Assembly: GCF_030684895.1 (NCBI RefSeq)
Contig: NZ_JAUXXP010000086.1
Span: forward strand, 46,294-110,293
Reading direction: 5' to 3'
DNA: 64,000 nucleotides
Source of the DNA: Pseudomonas sp.
GTDB lineage: Bacteria; Pseudomonadota; Gammaproteobacteria; Pseudomonadales; Pseudomonadaceae
Positions 1-8,521 of the stretch are shown piece after piece (within the stretch, counting starts at the first letter, position 1; every line of letters starts with the position of its first letter). The notes under the pieces are model-generated. The model was not told the origin of the DNA, searched no databases, and worked only from the letters and a program-made list of their open reading frames with translations. The translations under genes were made by a program, and so were the position numbers.

Positions 1-345
1 GCATTTGTTGGCGCTGCCGCCATAGGCGCGGGCCAGGCCGCCGGTGCCGAGTTGGATGCCGCCGTACCAGCGGATCACCAGTACCGCTACCTGATCCATC
101 TCCTGGCTCTCGATGGCTGCCAGTATCGGCCGCCCAGCCGTGCCTCCCGGTTCACCGTCGTCACTGAAGCGGTACTGCTGGCCGACTTTCCAGGCCCAGC
201 AGTTATGGCTGGCGCTGGCGTCGCTGTGTGCCGCGATAAACGCTTGCGCCTCGGCCGCGCTGGTAACCGGCGCGGCGAGGGCGATAAAGCGGCTTTTGCG
301 AATTTCCTCGCGGTACTCGCAAGGGCCGAGCAGGGTGAAGGGCAT
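1..345 (-). CDS. YigZ/IMPACT family protein, N-terminal part
   Basis: The frame starts at the ATG at 345 and runs off the left edge after 115 residues, so the C-terminal third or more is missing. It carries the family signature RFSDDGEPGGTAGRP at about residues 59-73, followed by VIRWYGGIQLGTGGLARAY, which are hallmarks of the YigZ/UPF0029 (IMPACT) fold. Members are cytosolic proteins of roughly 200 residues linked in eukaryotes to translational control; the bacterial role is unclear. The ATG overlaps the TGA of the upstream TetR gene (ATGA), so the two genes are probably co-transcribed and translationally coupled. Family assignment is firm; biological function is not. Confidence 0.9.
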   Translation of the reverse strand, partial: MPFTLLGPCEYREEIRKSRFIALAAPVTSAAEAQAFIAAHSDASASHNCWAWKVGQQYRFSDDGEPGGTAGRPILAAIESQEMDQVAVLVIRWYGGIQLGTGGLARAYGGSANKC

Positions 346-1016
346 CAGGCGTCTTTGGCAGGAGGCGTCAGACCGCAGCCCTTGAGGATGATGCGAATCA
401 GGTTGTCGCCGGCTTCTTCATAGTCCTGCTTGGTCAGGCGCGCGCGGCCGGTAACCCGGCAGATCTGCGAGGAAAAATCGGCGTAATGTTGGGTGCTGCC
501 CCATAGCAGGAAGATCAGGTGCACTGGGTCCACCGGGTCCATCTTGCCGGCGGCGCTCCAGGCGGCGAACACCGCCGCGCGGCCACGGAACCAGGCCTGG
601 TAATCCTGATTGAGCATCAGCGACAGGTGCTCGCCGCCGCTGATCACTTCCATCGCATAGATGCGCGAAGCTTTCGGGTGGCGGCGGGAAAATTCCATCT
701 TGGCGCGGATATAGCCGGCCAGCGCGATGGCTGGGTCGTCGTCGACAGTCAGGTTGTTGAAGGTGCTGTCCCACAGTTCGAGGATGTTCACCAGCACTGC
801 CTGATACAGCCCCAGCTTGTTGCTGAAGTAGTAATGCAGGTTGGCTTTGGGCAGCCCGACGTTCTGCGCGATGGTGTTCATGCTGGTGCCTTTGAAGCCG
901 TGACGGGCGAACTCTTCCTCGGCAGCCTTGATGATCGCTTCTTCGTTTTTCTGCCGAATCCGGCCGGCAGGTTTGTTGTTCGGATCGGCTCGGTGCGCAA
1001 GTACTTCAACAGTCAT
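345..1016 (-). CDS. TetR-family regulator, RutR-like
   Basis: A 223-residue TetR-type repressor. The N-terminal helix-turn-helix spans about residues 24-70 (EEFARHGFKGTSMNTIAQ, then VGLPKANLHYYFSNK), and the C-terminal half fits the RutR/YcdC-type ligand domain. An in-frame start further upstream would add 47 residues with no TetR homology, so the ATG at 1016 is preferred. RutR in E. coli senses uracil, and related Pseudomonas regulators sit by reductive pyrimidine degradation genes whose product is beta-alanine. The nearby beta-alanine aminotransferase makes that link attractive, but the ligand and targets are inference. It precedes and overlaps the yigZ-like gene by four bases. Confidence 0.85.
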   Translation of the reverse strand: MTVEVLAHRADPNNKPAGRIRQKNEEAIIKAAEEEFARHGFKGTSMNTIAQNVGLPKANLHYYFSNKLGLYQAVLVNILELWDSTFNNLTVDDDPAIALAGYIRAKMEFSRRHPKASRIYAMEVISGGEHLSLMLNQDYQAWFRGRAAVFAAWSAAGKMDPVDPVHLIFLLWGSTQHYADFSSQICRVTGRARLTKQDYEEAGDNLIRIILKGCGLTPPAKDA

Positions 1017-1184
1017 GGGCGGTTCCGCAGTGGTCAGGTTTTCGGACGATTGCACTGATAACCCAGCGCCGCTTAGGTGACAAGCGCGAGGGGAGGGAAA
1101 AGCGCTATATGCGCCATTTAATCGGGCTTTTGCACTGTCTTTGTGCGTGTTCTGCAAGCATTAGCACCAATTTTCAGCGAGCCT

Positions 1185-2102
1185 TCATGCCTCTGCCAGG
1201 GCCTCCAGAAAACTCTCCAGCACCAGATGCGGGCGGCGGCCTTTGCGTGTCACCGAGGCCAGGCTGATGTCGTAGAAGCGGCTGGCCGGCTTGAGTACGC
1301 GCAGGCGGCCCTGTTGCACCCAGGCCTGGGCGTAATGGTCGGGCAGGTAACCGATATAGCGCCCGGTGAGGATCAGAAAGGCCATGCCTTCGCGGTCCGA
1401 GGCGCTGGCGGTGCAATTGAGTGCCTGGTAATGGCTCTGCACCTCGGGCGGCAGGCGGAAGGTCGGCGCGATGGCTTCCTGGCTGTTTAGGCGCTCATCC
1501 TCCAGCTGCTGATCATCGACATAGAACAGCGGGTGGCCGACCGCGCAGTAGAGCAGCGAACGCTCGTCGTACAGCGCCTGGTATTCCAGACCGGACAACG
1601 CCACGGTCTGCGGCACCACGCCGATATGCAGGCGGCCGTCGAGCACGCCTTGCTCGACCTCGCTTGGCGGGGTCATGCGGATATGGATATGCACGTCCGG
1701 GCCGCGTTCTTTCAGGCGCGCCAGGGCGTTGGTGATGCGCATATGCGGCACCGTCACCAGGTTGTCGGTCAGGCCGATATTCAGCTCGCCGCGCAGGTGC
1801 TGGTGCAGGCCGTTGACCTCAGTGCGAAAGCTCTCCAGTGCCGCCAGCAACTGCTGGGTGCTCTGGTACACCTCGCGGCCTTCTTCGGTCAGGGCAAAGC
1901 CGGCGCGGCCGCGTTGGCACAGACGCAGGCCGAGGCGCTGTTCCAGGTCGCTCATCTGCTGGCTGATCGCCGAGCGGCCGATGCCCAGCGCGCTTTCCGC
2001 TGCAGAAAAACCGCCGCATTCCACCACGCTGCGAAACAGCTTGAGCAGGCGAATATCAAAATCACTGACCTGGGCCAGCGGATCGGGGCGGCGGGTGCTC
2101 AT
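1185..2102 (-). CDS. LysR-type regulator, BauR-like position
   Basis: A 305-residue LysR-type regulator. The winged helix-turn-helix covers about residues 13-72 (GGFSAAESALGIGRSAISQQ followed by MSDLEQRLG), then a periplasmic-binding-protein-like effector domain. It is transcribed away from bauA, the classical arrangement for a LysR regulator and its target, and the 137-base gap holds a dyad of LysR-box type at 2119-2139. In P. aeruginosa bauR is divergent from bauABCD and controls beta-alanine use; position suggests the same role here. The effector is unknown (beta-alanine or a derivative is the natural guess). Confidence 0.88.
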   Translation of the reverse strand: MSTRRPDPLAQVSDFDIRLLKLFRSVVECGGFSAAESALGIGRSAISQQMSDLEQRLGLRLCQRGRAGFALTEEGREVYQSTQQLLAALESFRTEVNGLHQHLRGELNIGLTDNLVTVPHMRITNALARLKERGPDVHIHIRMTPPSEVEQGVLDGRLHIGVVPQTVALSGLEYQALYDERSLLYCAVGHPLFYVDDQQLEDERLNSQEAIAPTFRLPPEVQSHYQALNCTASASDREGMAFLILTGRYIGYLPDHYAQAWVQQGRLRVLKPASRFYDISLASVTRKGRRPHLVLESFLEALAEA

Positions 2103-2118
2103 TGGTTGTGGCTCATTG

Positions 2119-2139
2119 TTTAGTAGATGGTTAACTAAA
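2119..2139. promoter_or_regulatory. LysR-box-like dyad between regulator and bauA
   Basis: A perfect inverted repeat, TTTAGT-N9-ACTAAA, lies 17 bases from the LysR start and about 100 bases from the bauA start. Its inner T-N11-A geometry matches the generic LysR-type operator, so it is the best candidate recognition site for the divergent regulator. This is inference from position and symmetry only. Confidence 0.5.
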
Positions 2140-2239
2140 GATAAGAAGAGTCGTGTTTTCCTGACTCTAAGCCCGTGGCACCTTTGCTGGCAACTGCTTC
2201 TCCTTATAAGAACATCGCCCTTCCTTGCGAGGCCGCACC

Positions 2240-3586
2240 ATGAACATGCCGCAGACCGAAACCCCGTCCCTGGCCAGCCAGCTCAAGCTGGATGCGCACT
2301 GGATGCCGTTTTCCGCCAACCGCAACTTCAAGCGCGACCCGCGTTTGATCGTCGGTGCCGACGGCAACTACTTTATCGACGACAAGGGCCGCCGCGTGTT
2401 CGACAGCCTGTCCGGGCTGTGGACCTGTGGTGCCGGGCACAACCGCAAGGAAATTCAGGAGGCCGTGGCCAAGCAGCTGGGCACCCTGGACTACGCGCCG
2501 GGCTTCCAGTACGGCCATCCGCTGTCCTATCAGTTGGCGGAGAAAATCACCGAGCTGACCCCGGCCGGCCTCGACCACGTGTTCTACACCGACTCCGGCT
2601 CCGAGTGCGCCGACACCTCGGTGAAGATGGCCAAGGCCTACTGGCGCCTGAAAGGCCAACCGAGCAAAACCAAATTTATCGGCCGTGCCCGTGGCTACCA
2701 CGGCGTGAACATCGCCGGCACCTCGCTGGGCGGCATCGGCGGTAACCGCAAGATGTTCGGCCAGATGATGGACGCCGACCACCTGCCGCACACCCTGCAA
2801 GCGCACCTGGCCTTCACCAAGGGCATGGCGGCAACCGGCGGTGTCGAGCTGGCCAACGAGCTGCTGAAGCTGATCGAACTGCACGACGCCTCGAACATCG
2901 CCGCCGTTATCGTCGAGCCGATGTCCGGCTCCGCGGGCGTGATTGTGCCGCCAGTCGGCTACCTGCAGCGCCTGCGTGAAATCTGCACCCAGCACAACAT
3001 CCTGCTGATCTTCGACGAAGTGATCACCGCCTACGGCCGCATGGGCAAGTGGACCGGTGCCGAATACTTCGGCGTGGTCCCGGACCTGATGAACACCGCC
3101 AAGCAGATCACCAACGGCGCGATTCCGCTGGGCGCGGTGATCGCCTCCAGCGAGATCTACAACACCTTTATGAACCAGGCGATCCCTGAGCACATGGTCG
3201 AGTTCGGCCACGGCTACACCTACTCGGGCCACCCGGTCGCCTGCGCCGCCGGCCTGGCAACCCTGGAGCTGCTCAAGCGCGACAACCTGATCGAGCAATC
3301 CGCCGCCCTGGCGCCGATCTTTGAAGAAAAGCTGCACAGCCTCAAGGGCAGCAAGAACGTCATCGACATCCGCAACTGCGGCCTGGCTGGCGCAATCCAG
3401 ATCGCCCCGCGTGACGGCGACCCGGTGATCCGTCCCTTCGAGGCCGGCATCAAACTGTGGAACGCCGGCTTCTACGTACGTTTCGGCGGCGACACCCTGC
3501 AGTTCGGGCCAACCTTCAACACCACGCCCGAGCAGCTGGACTCCGTGTTCAACGCCGTCGGCGATGTGCTGAACAGCCTGGATTGA
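2240..3586 (+). CDS. bauA: Beta-alanine--pyruvate transaminase
   Basis: A 448-residue class III (omega) PLP-dependent aminotransferase transferring the amino group of beta-alanine to pyruvate, giving malonate semialdehyde and alanine. It matches remembered P. aeruginosa BauA nearly throughout: HWMPFSANRNF at the N terminus, GLWTCGAGHNRKEIQEAV, RARGYHGVNIAGTSLGGIGG, and the PLP aspartate in LLIFDEVITA. The Schiff-base lysine is in NTAKQITNGAIPLG. The ATG at 2240 is chosen because homology starts there; an earlier in-frame start adds only five unconserved residues. It is followed by mmsA/bauC, which would oxidise the product. Probably induced through the divergent LysR regulator. Confidence 0.95.
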   Translation: MNMPQTETPSLASQLKLDAHWMPFSANRNFKRDPRLIVGADGNYFIDDKGRRVFDSLSGLWTCGAGHNRKEIQEAVAKQLGTLDYAPGFQYGHPLSYQLAEKITELTPAGLDHVFYTDSGSECADTSVKMAKAYWRLKGQPSKTKFIGRARGYHGVNIAGTSLGGIGGNRKMFGQMMDADHLPHTLQAHLAFTKGMAATGGVELANELLKLIELHDASNIAAVIVEPMSGSAGVIVPPVGYLQRLREICTQHNILLIFDEVITAYGRMGKWTGAEYFGVVPDLMNTAKQITNGAIPLGAVIASSEIYNTFMNQAIPEHMVEFGHGYTYSGHPVACAAGLATLELLKRDNLIEQSAALAPIFEEKLHSLKGSKNVIDIRNCGLAGAIQIAPRDGDPVIRPFEAGIKLWNAGFYVRFGGDTLQFGPTFNTTPEQLDSVFNAVGDVLNSLD

Positions 3587-3595
3587 TGCTTGTCT

Positions 3596-3695
3596 CCCCT
3601 CTCCCATTCATGGGAGAGGGGCCGGGGGAGAGGGCTGCGGCCGCGTAAAAGCCAAAGCCCCTCTCCCTAACCCTCCCCCGCAGGCGGGAGAGGGG
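3596..3695. repeat. GGGAGAGGGG-type intergenic hairpin repeat
   Basis: Two hairpins in a row fill the gap between bauA and mmsA. The first, 3596-3621, is a perfect palindrome built on CCCCTCTCCC/GGGAGAGGGG; the second spans about 3659-3695 with the same arms. The same word recurs at about 5386-5520. Such G-rich repeats are common between Pseudomonas genes. Here it could attenuate transcription or protect the upstream mRNA end within the operon. Confidence 0.75.
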
Positions 3696-3772
3696 ACGCC
3701 CGCAACGGGGCATGAATTTCGGTAAATGAGCCATGGCTCATCTGCCCAACGAATTACCAACGAGGAAGACCC

Positions 3773-5269
3773 ATGACCATCGTTACCCACCTGATTCACG
3801 GCGAACTGACTGCCGGCACCGGCCGTAGCGCTGACGTGTTCAACCCGTCCACCGGCGCCGCCACCAAGAAAGTTGCCCTGGCCGATCGCGCCACCATGCA
3901 ACTGGCCATCGACTCGGCCAAGAGCGCCTTCCCGGCCTGGCGCAACACCCCGCCAGCCAAGCGCGCCCAGGTGATGTTCCGCTTCAAGCAGCTGCTGGAG
4001 CAGCACGAAGCGACCATCTCCAAGCTGATCAGCGAAGAGCACGGCAAAACCCTGGAAGACGCCGCCGGTGAACTCAAGCGCGGCATCGAAAACGTCGAAT
4101 TTGCCTGCGCCGCCCCGGAAATTCTCAAGGGCGAGTACAGCCGTAACGTCGGCCCGAACATCGACGCCTGGAGCGACATGCAGCCAATCGGCGTCGTCGC
4201 TGGCATCACCCCGTTCAACTTCCCGGCCATGGTGCCGCTGTGGATGTACCCGCTGGCCATCGTCTGCGGTAACTGCTTTATCTTGAAGCCGTCCGAGCGT
4301 GATCCAAGTTCCACCCTGTATATCGCCCAACTGCTGCAAGAGGCCGGTCTGCCAAAAGGCGTGCTCAACGTGGTGCACGGCGACAAGGAAGCGGTGGACG
4401 CGCTGATCGAAGCGCCGGAAGTCAAAGCCCTGAGCTTTGTTGGCTCCACGCCAATTGCCGAATACATCTACAGCGAAGGCACCAAGCGCGGTAAGCGCGT
4501 CCAGGCCCTGGGCGGCGCGAAGAACCACGCGGTGCTGATGCCCGATGCCGACCTGGACAACGCCGTTAGCGCACTGATGGGCGCGGCCTACGGCTCCTGC
4601 GGCGAGCGCTGCATGGCTATCTCGGTGGCCGTGTGCGTAGGCGACCAGATCGCCGATGCCCTGGTCGAGAAGATCGTGCCGCAAATCAAGGCGCTGAAAA
4701 TCGGTGCTGGCACCTCTTGCGGCCTGGACATGGGCCCGCTGGTTACCGGCGCGGCGCGTGACAAGGTCAAAGGCTATATCGACGCCGGTGTGGCTCAGGG
4801 CGCAAGCCTGGTGGTCGACGGCCGCGATTTGGTGGTGGCCGGCCATGAGAATGGTTATTTCGTCGGCGGCACGCTTTTTGACAGCGTCACGCCTGAGATG
4901 ACCATCTACACCGACGAAATCTTCGGCCCAGTGCTGTGCATCGTCCGCGTCGGCAGCCTGGAAGCAGCCATGCAGCTGATCAACGACCACGAATACGGCA
5001 ACGGCACCTGCATCTTCACCCGCGATGGTGAAGCGGCCCGCCTGTTCTGCGACGAAATCGAAGTCGGCATGGTCGGCGTCAACGTACCGCTGCCGGTGCC
5101 GGTCAGCTACCACAGCTTCGGCGGCTGGAAGCGCTCGCTGTTCGGCGACCTGCACGCCTACGGCCCGGACGGTGTGCGCTTCTACACCCGCAAAAAAGCC
5201 ATCACCCAGCGCTGGCCGCAGCGCGCCTCGCATGAGGCGGCGCAGTTCGCTTTCCCGAGTAATGGCTAA
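3773..5269 (+). CDS. mmsA: CoA-acylating (methyl)malonate-semialdehyde dehydrogenase
   Basis: A 498-residue aldehyde dehydrogenase of the MmsA/BauC type, converting malonate or methylmalonate semialdehyde to acetyl- or propionyl-CoA with NAD and CoA. Diagnostic features are GITPFNFPAMVPLWMYPLA in the cofactor domain, and the catalytic cysteine in SCGERCMAIS with the CoA-acylating subtype context. The C-terminal FGGWKRSLFGD is also typical. It lies 187 bases after bauA and ends at a strong terminator, so the two form one operon that completes beta-alanine breakdown. In P. aeruginosa the equivalent gene in this setting is bauC; a valine-catabolic MmsA role cannot be excluded. Confidence 0.93.
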   Translation: MTIVTHLIHGELTAGTGRSADVFNPSTGAATKKVALADRATMQLAIDSAKSAFPAWRNTPPAKRAQVMFRFKQLLEQHEATISKLISEEHGKTLEDAAGELKRGIENVEFACAAPEILKGEYSRNVGPNIDAWSDMQPIGVVAGITPFNFPAMVPLWMYPLAIVCGNCFILKPSERDPSSTLYIAQLLQEAGLPKGVLNVVHGDKEAVDALIEAPEVKALSFVGSTPIAEYIYSEGTKRGKRVQALGGAKNHAVLMPDADLDNAVSALMGAAYGSCGERCMAISVAVCVGDQIADALVEKIVPQIKALKIGAGTSCGLDMGPLVTGAARDKVKGYIDAGVAQGASLVVDGRDLVVAGHENGYFVGGTLFDSVTPEMTIYTDEIFGPVLCIVRVGSLEAAMQLINDHEYGNGTCIFTRDGEAARLFCDEIEVGMVGVNVPLPVPVSYHSFGGWKRSLFGDLHAYGPDGVRFYTRKKAITQRWPQRASHEAAQFAFPSNG

Positions 5270-5280
5270 GTAACACCCAA

Positions 5281-5313
5281 GGGGGCTGATCGCAGGATCA
5301 GCCCCCTTTTTTT
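5281..5313 (+). terminator. Rho-independent terminator after mmsA
   Basis: GGGGGCTGATC and GATCAGCCCCC form an 11-bp perfect stem with a four-base loop, followed by a run of seven to eight T. It lies 12 bases after the mmsA stop codon. Confidence 0.95.
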
Positions 5314-5831
5314 AGATGTGGATGACGACCTATAGGAGCCAGCTTGCTGGCGATCTTCGCGACCATCCGCGTGCATGCGATCAGTCCCCTCGCCCCTTTG
5401 GGGAGAGGGTTAGGGAGAGGGGGTAGCTGCCCGTTTTGCGGTGTTTTCGGCCCTCTCCCCCAGCCCCTCTCCCCCAGCCCCTCTCCACTAGGCGTGCCCC
5501 CAATAAATGGGGGAGGGGAGCAGTACCGCTTTACGCAACAAACCAGCCGCGCGGGCGCGGCGTTGGTGCAGTGACCCGGCCTGGCCGGTTACGGCACCCC
5601 TTGGGTGAGCGGGTTCAGGGTTTCCTGACCCGCAAGCCCGCTCTCCCAAGGGCAGCCCACTTCAATTAACAAGGGCCAGCTTACGGGCGAGCGAGCTAGA
5701 GAAAAACCAGGCGAGAACGGCTGAGAAAGCGGAGTTTACGAGTTGTAAATGAGCATTTCGAAGCCGTTCTCAACGCAGTTTTTCCGACGCGCAGCCGGTC
5801 GTAGGCGGTCCTTAGAAGAGGACTCCTTGCA
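5314..5831. repeat. Repeat-filled intergenic stretch (REP, G-rich repeat, MITE-like hairpin)
   Basis: No gene is seen in these 518 bases. In order: a REP-like sequence (TAGGAGCCAGCTTGCTGGCGA, about 5333-5361); a G-rich hairpin repeat of the GGGAGAGGG type at about 5386-5520; an unassigned stretch; and a hairpin at 5699-5785. That last element has arms GAGAACGGCT/AGCCGTTCTC (5713-5722 and 5762-5771). Its core, 5729-5758, is a 30-base word repeated exactly, inverted, at 36077-36106. Confidence 0.75.
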
Positions 5832-6623
5832 ATGAATAAACCCATGATTGGCCTTCCCCTGTGCCGTTGGCAGCTGACCAGCCGTGATATCGGCTGGTTT
5901 CACCTGGTCGGCGAGAAGTACATCCACGCCGTCACCGGCTTCGGTGCCTTCCCGCTGATGATCCCGGCTTTCGGCGATGATCTGGACATGGACACGGTGC
6001 TCGACAGCGTCAGCGGCATCATGTTCGGCGGCTCACTCTCCAACGTGCACCCCAGCTTCTATGGCGACGACCATCCCGGCCTCGGCCTGGCCGACAAACC
6101 CCGTGATGAAACCGTGCTGCGCCTGCTGCGCGCCTGTATTGATCGTGGCATTCCCTTCCTCGGCATCTGCCGCGGCATGCAGGAAATGAACGTGCTGTTT
6201 GGCGGCACCCTGCACCGTGAAGTGCATGAAGTGGCTGGCCGTCTCGATCACCGTGAGGTGAAGGATGTACCGGACGACGTGGCCTATGGCCCGATGCACA
6301 ACGTAGCTCTGACCGAAGGCGGCGTACTGCATTCGCTGTTCGGCGAGCGGCAGATCAAGGTCAACTCGTTGCATGGTCAGGGTGTTGATCGGCTCGGTGA
6401 GGGCTTGCAGGTTGAAGCCGTGGCCGAGGATGGGCAGATCGAGGCGGTCAGTGTGATTGGCGCCAAGGCGTTTGCCGTTGGGGTGCAGTGGCATCCGGAG
6501 TATCGCTATTGGGAGAAGGCGGATTACAACGCGTTGTTGGGGGCGTTTCATCAGGCGGCGCGGGAATATCAGGTGAGGAAGTTGGAGGGAGTGGAGCAGA
6601 GTAGGGTGGGGGCTCTTACCTGA
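5832..6623 (+). CDS. Gamma-glutamyl-gamma-aminobutyrate hydrolase family (PuuD-like)
   Basis: A 263-residue class I glutamine amidotransferase-like hydrolase (peptidase C26). The nucleophile cysteine is in FLGICRGMQEMNVLFGG, and the catalytic histidine/glutamate pair is in GVQWHPEYR. PuuD/SpuA enzymes cut gamma-Glu-GABA to glutamate and GABA in the gamma-glutamylated polyamine pathway; the same pathway yields beta-alanine from spermidine-derived intermediates. That fits the neighbouring bauA/mmsA genes. The gene has its own upstream space full of repeats and its own terminator, so it is probably transcribed alone. Substrate is inferred from family and context. Confidence 0.88.
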   Translation: MNKPMIGLPLCRWQLTSRDIGWFHLVGEKYIHAVTGFGAFPLMIPAFGDDLDMDTVLDSVSGIMFGGSLSNVHPSFYGDDHPGLGLADKPRDETVLRLLRACIDRGIPFLGICRGMQEMNVLFGGTLHREVHEVAGRLDHREVKDVPDDVAYGPMHNVALTEGGVLHSLFGERQIKVNSLHGQGVDRLGEGLQVEAVAEDGQIEAVSVIGAKAFAVGVQWHPEYRYWEKADYNALLGAFHQAAREYQVRKLEGVEQSRVGALT

Positions 6624-6655
6624 CTTCGTAAAAACGCTCAGCCTGTAGTTCAAAA

Positions 6656-6680
6656 AGCCCGTTTATTGGCGGGCTATTTT
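6656..6680 (+). terminator. Rho-independent terminator after the puuD-like gene
   Basis: AGCCCG and CGGGCT pair around an eight-base loop, followed by ATTTT, 33 bases after the stop codon. Confidence 0.8.
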
Positions 6681-6755
6681 ATAAGTTCGAATGTTTTGGC
6701 GTTATGTATCTGTGCAAAGAAGGTGGTTCGATAAAGCTATTGTGTTGTATGAGAT

Positions 6756-7367
6756 TTATTGATGATGGTTGTTTGCTAATTCTTGGATGCGATGAATTGC
6801 TCTTTTAAGACTGTCCGATCTTTCCGAGGCTCTAATAGGGCACCAGCTTTCTTTGATAAATTCAATAAGTACTCTGTTGTATCCATACCCTTGTCTGGCT
6901 ACTGTTCCTGATTGAGCTACTAAATCAGCTTTTATTTCTCTTGGTGCTTTCTTTGCGAGGCTAAGTAAAGTTGACTTTGGGTCTGCTAACGTGTCGGGGT
7001 TTTCTGGGATTTTCCCTATAGATTTTCCTAGAAGCGTATTGATTGCGGCGTGATCGGAAAGTACCCAGGATTCTATTTCGCGGACGGCAATTCTAATTAT
7101 TAATTGTTTGGGTTTCTGCAGTTTTCCGAGCCATTTTGTTATTAGTTCATGAGGGTGTTTGGAGTTGTCTAAATCTGTTATTAATATAACTGGTTGGTGA
7201 GCCGACATTTCGCAAAAATTCTTGATCCTTTTGTATAGATAACCTTGTCCTCCTTGGCGTAATAGAAGGGTTGCGGCAAGCTTTCCATTAGTCATAGATA
7301 TAAGCTTCTGGCCTACAGCTTCGCTTAATTCATCCTCTGTTGCTAATGCGACGTGGCGCGGGTGCAT
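6756..7367 (-). CDS. TOPRIM-like (DUF4276/RloB-like) partner of the upstream ATPase
   Basis: A 203-residue protein with the acidic landmarks of a TOPRIM nuclease-like fold: an early glutamate cluster in ALATEDELSEAV (about residues 8-19), a DxD pair in ILITDLDNS (about 62-70), and REIESWVLSD (about 96-105), which resembles DUF4276/RloB-type proteins. The ATG at 7367 overlaps the ATPase TGA by one base (TGATG); a GTG one codon earlier is possible. Base composition is visibly AT-rich against its neighbours, suggesting horizontal transfer. In PARIS (AriA/AriB) and OLD/Gabija systems an ATPase works with a TOPRIM effector. An anti-phage role is inferred from that architecture; the exact family cannot be settled by eye. 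Confidence 0.7.
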   Translation of the reverse strand: MHPRHVALATEDELSEAVGQKLISMTNGKLAATLLLRQGGQGYLYKRIKNFCEMSAHQPVILITDLDNSKHPHELITKWLGKLQKPKQLIIRIAVREIESWVLSDHAAINTLLGKSIGKIPENPDTLADPKSTLLSLAKKAPREIKADLVAQSGTVARQGYGYNRVLIEFIKESWCPIRASERSDSLKRAIHRIQELANNHHQ

Positions 7368-8521
7368 CACAGGCTAAATCCTAATTGTTCGGCGCCGTCT
7401 GGGCGTATTTTAGGAAGTATTACTTCTGCCACGGAGAAACCACACTTGAGTGCTGTTTCCTCTTCCGCTGTTATTGATCTGGCGTGAGTGCCCTCCATGA
7501 CAGGTTCCAATATTATTATTCCGCGACCGTCAATCCCTGGATTGCTAAGTAGTGCGTGGCTGTGTGTGCTTATTATAATTTGTCTTTTTTTCTTTTTATC
7601 CCTCAAAACTTTTTGGATGACTAATGGGATTTCTTTAACAATTGAGCCGTTTAGTGATAGTTCTGGTTCTTCAAGCAGAAGAAGTGAGTCGTTTTCGAGT
7701 AGAGACCAAAAAAGGCCTAATAACCTTAGCGTTCCATCTGAGAACTGTTCTTCACGCTGCCAGCCAGCATTCGGGCGGTGATGCGCGTATTGGGCTTCAA
7801 GGTGAGGTCTTCCGGTAATTTCATCTTTTACGAACCGGAGGTGCTTGAATTTTGGAACAGCCAGTGTCAACGCACTTTCGATCTTTCGTAGCCGCGACTC
7901 CCTGGTTTTTGGCGAGCACTTGGCAACCCTCTCTAAAAAACCTTGGCCAAATGGATCATCGTCTATAAGATTTCCGCCGATTCTATCGTTGTATTTAAGT
8001 AGTTGTGGAACCAAATGGAGATAGTTTGTTTCTGAGAAATGATTCGGTATTTCTCTGAATTTCGCATTTAGTTGAATTTGTTCAATTTGGGTTTGTGTTA
8101 ATTGGATCGGGTCTGCTGAGTCCTGTTTGTTGGGGCGTTTAAATAGCTGCTTCCCGTCTTCCCACACTTGCTCGTCAGTTATCAGTGTGCGCTGGGCTCC
8201 CTTGCCTTCTGGTTTGAAAGCTAGTATGTAGCGCCATTTTGGAGGAGCGTCCGGGCTCTCGGCTAAGCTAACTTCAATCCTTACTTCTGGGGGGCGTCTT
8301 GCATGTAGACAGCGAAGCTTTTGAATACCACCGCGGTCTGCTATCGCTTTTTGAAGTCCTCCTCCTTGAGATTTACTTACATCTCTCAGGAACCTGAAGA
8401 CGTCAAGTAAGTTTGACTTTCCCGATGCGTTCGGTCCTAAAAGATAGTTTCTCTCTCTCAGGGATATATCCAAGTCCCTGAAATTTCGCCAGTTCTGAAG
8501 TTTTAAATGAGTAATGTACAT
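7367..8521 (-). CDS. RecF/AAA15-type ABC ATPase, probable defence sensor
   Basis: A 384-residue SMC/RecF-like ATPase. The opening ITHLKLQNWRNFRDLDI is the usual first strand of this class. Walker A is LLGPNASGKSNLL (about residues 27-39); a signature-like FSDGTLRLLGLF precedes Walker B, LLLLEEPELSLN; the H-loop histidine is in IISTHSHALL. All nucleotide-binding motifs look intact, and no TOPRIM domain is fused at the C terminus, unlike OLD or GajA. The next gene supplies a TOPRIM-like protein with overlapping codons, a split layout like PARIS. Low GC marks both genes as an island between housekeeping genes. It could alternatively be an uncharacterised repair pair. Confidence 0.8.
   Translation of the reverse strand: MYITHLKLQNWRNFRDLDISLRERNYLLGPNASGKSNLLDVFRFLRDVSKSQGGGLQKAIADRGGIQKLRCLHARRPPEVRIEVSLAESPDAPPKWRYILAFKPEGKGAQRTLITDEQVWEDGKQLFKRPNKQDSADPIQLTQTQIEQIQLNAKFREIPNHFSETNYLHLVPQLLKYNDRIGGNLIDDDPFGQGFLERVAKCSPKTRESRLRKIESALTLAVPKFKHLRFVKDEITGRPHLEAQYAHHRPNAGWQREEQFSDGTLRLLGLFWSLLENDSLLLLEEPELSLNGSIVKEIPLVIQKVLRDKKKKRQIIISTHSHALLSNPGIDGRGIIILEPVMEGTHARSITAEEETALKCGFSVAEVILPKIRPDGAEQLGFSL

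Noticed and set aside
2172..2190. TGGCAC...TTGC resembling a sigma-54 promoter before bauA
   Set aside because: The spacing between the GG and GC elements is shorter than the strict sigma-54 rule allows.
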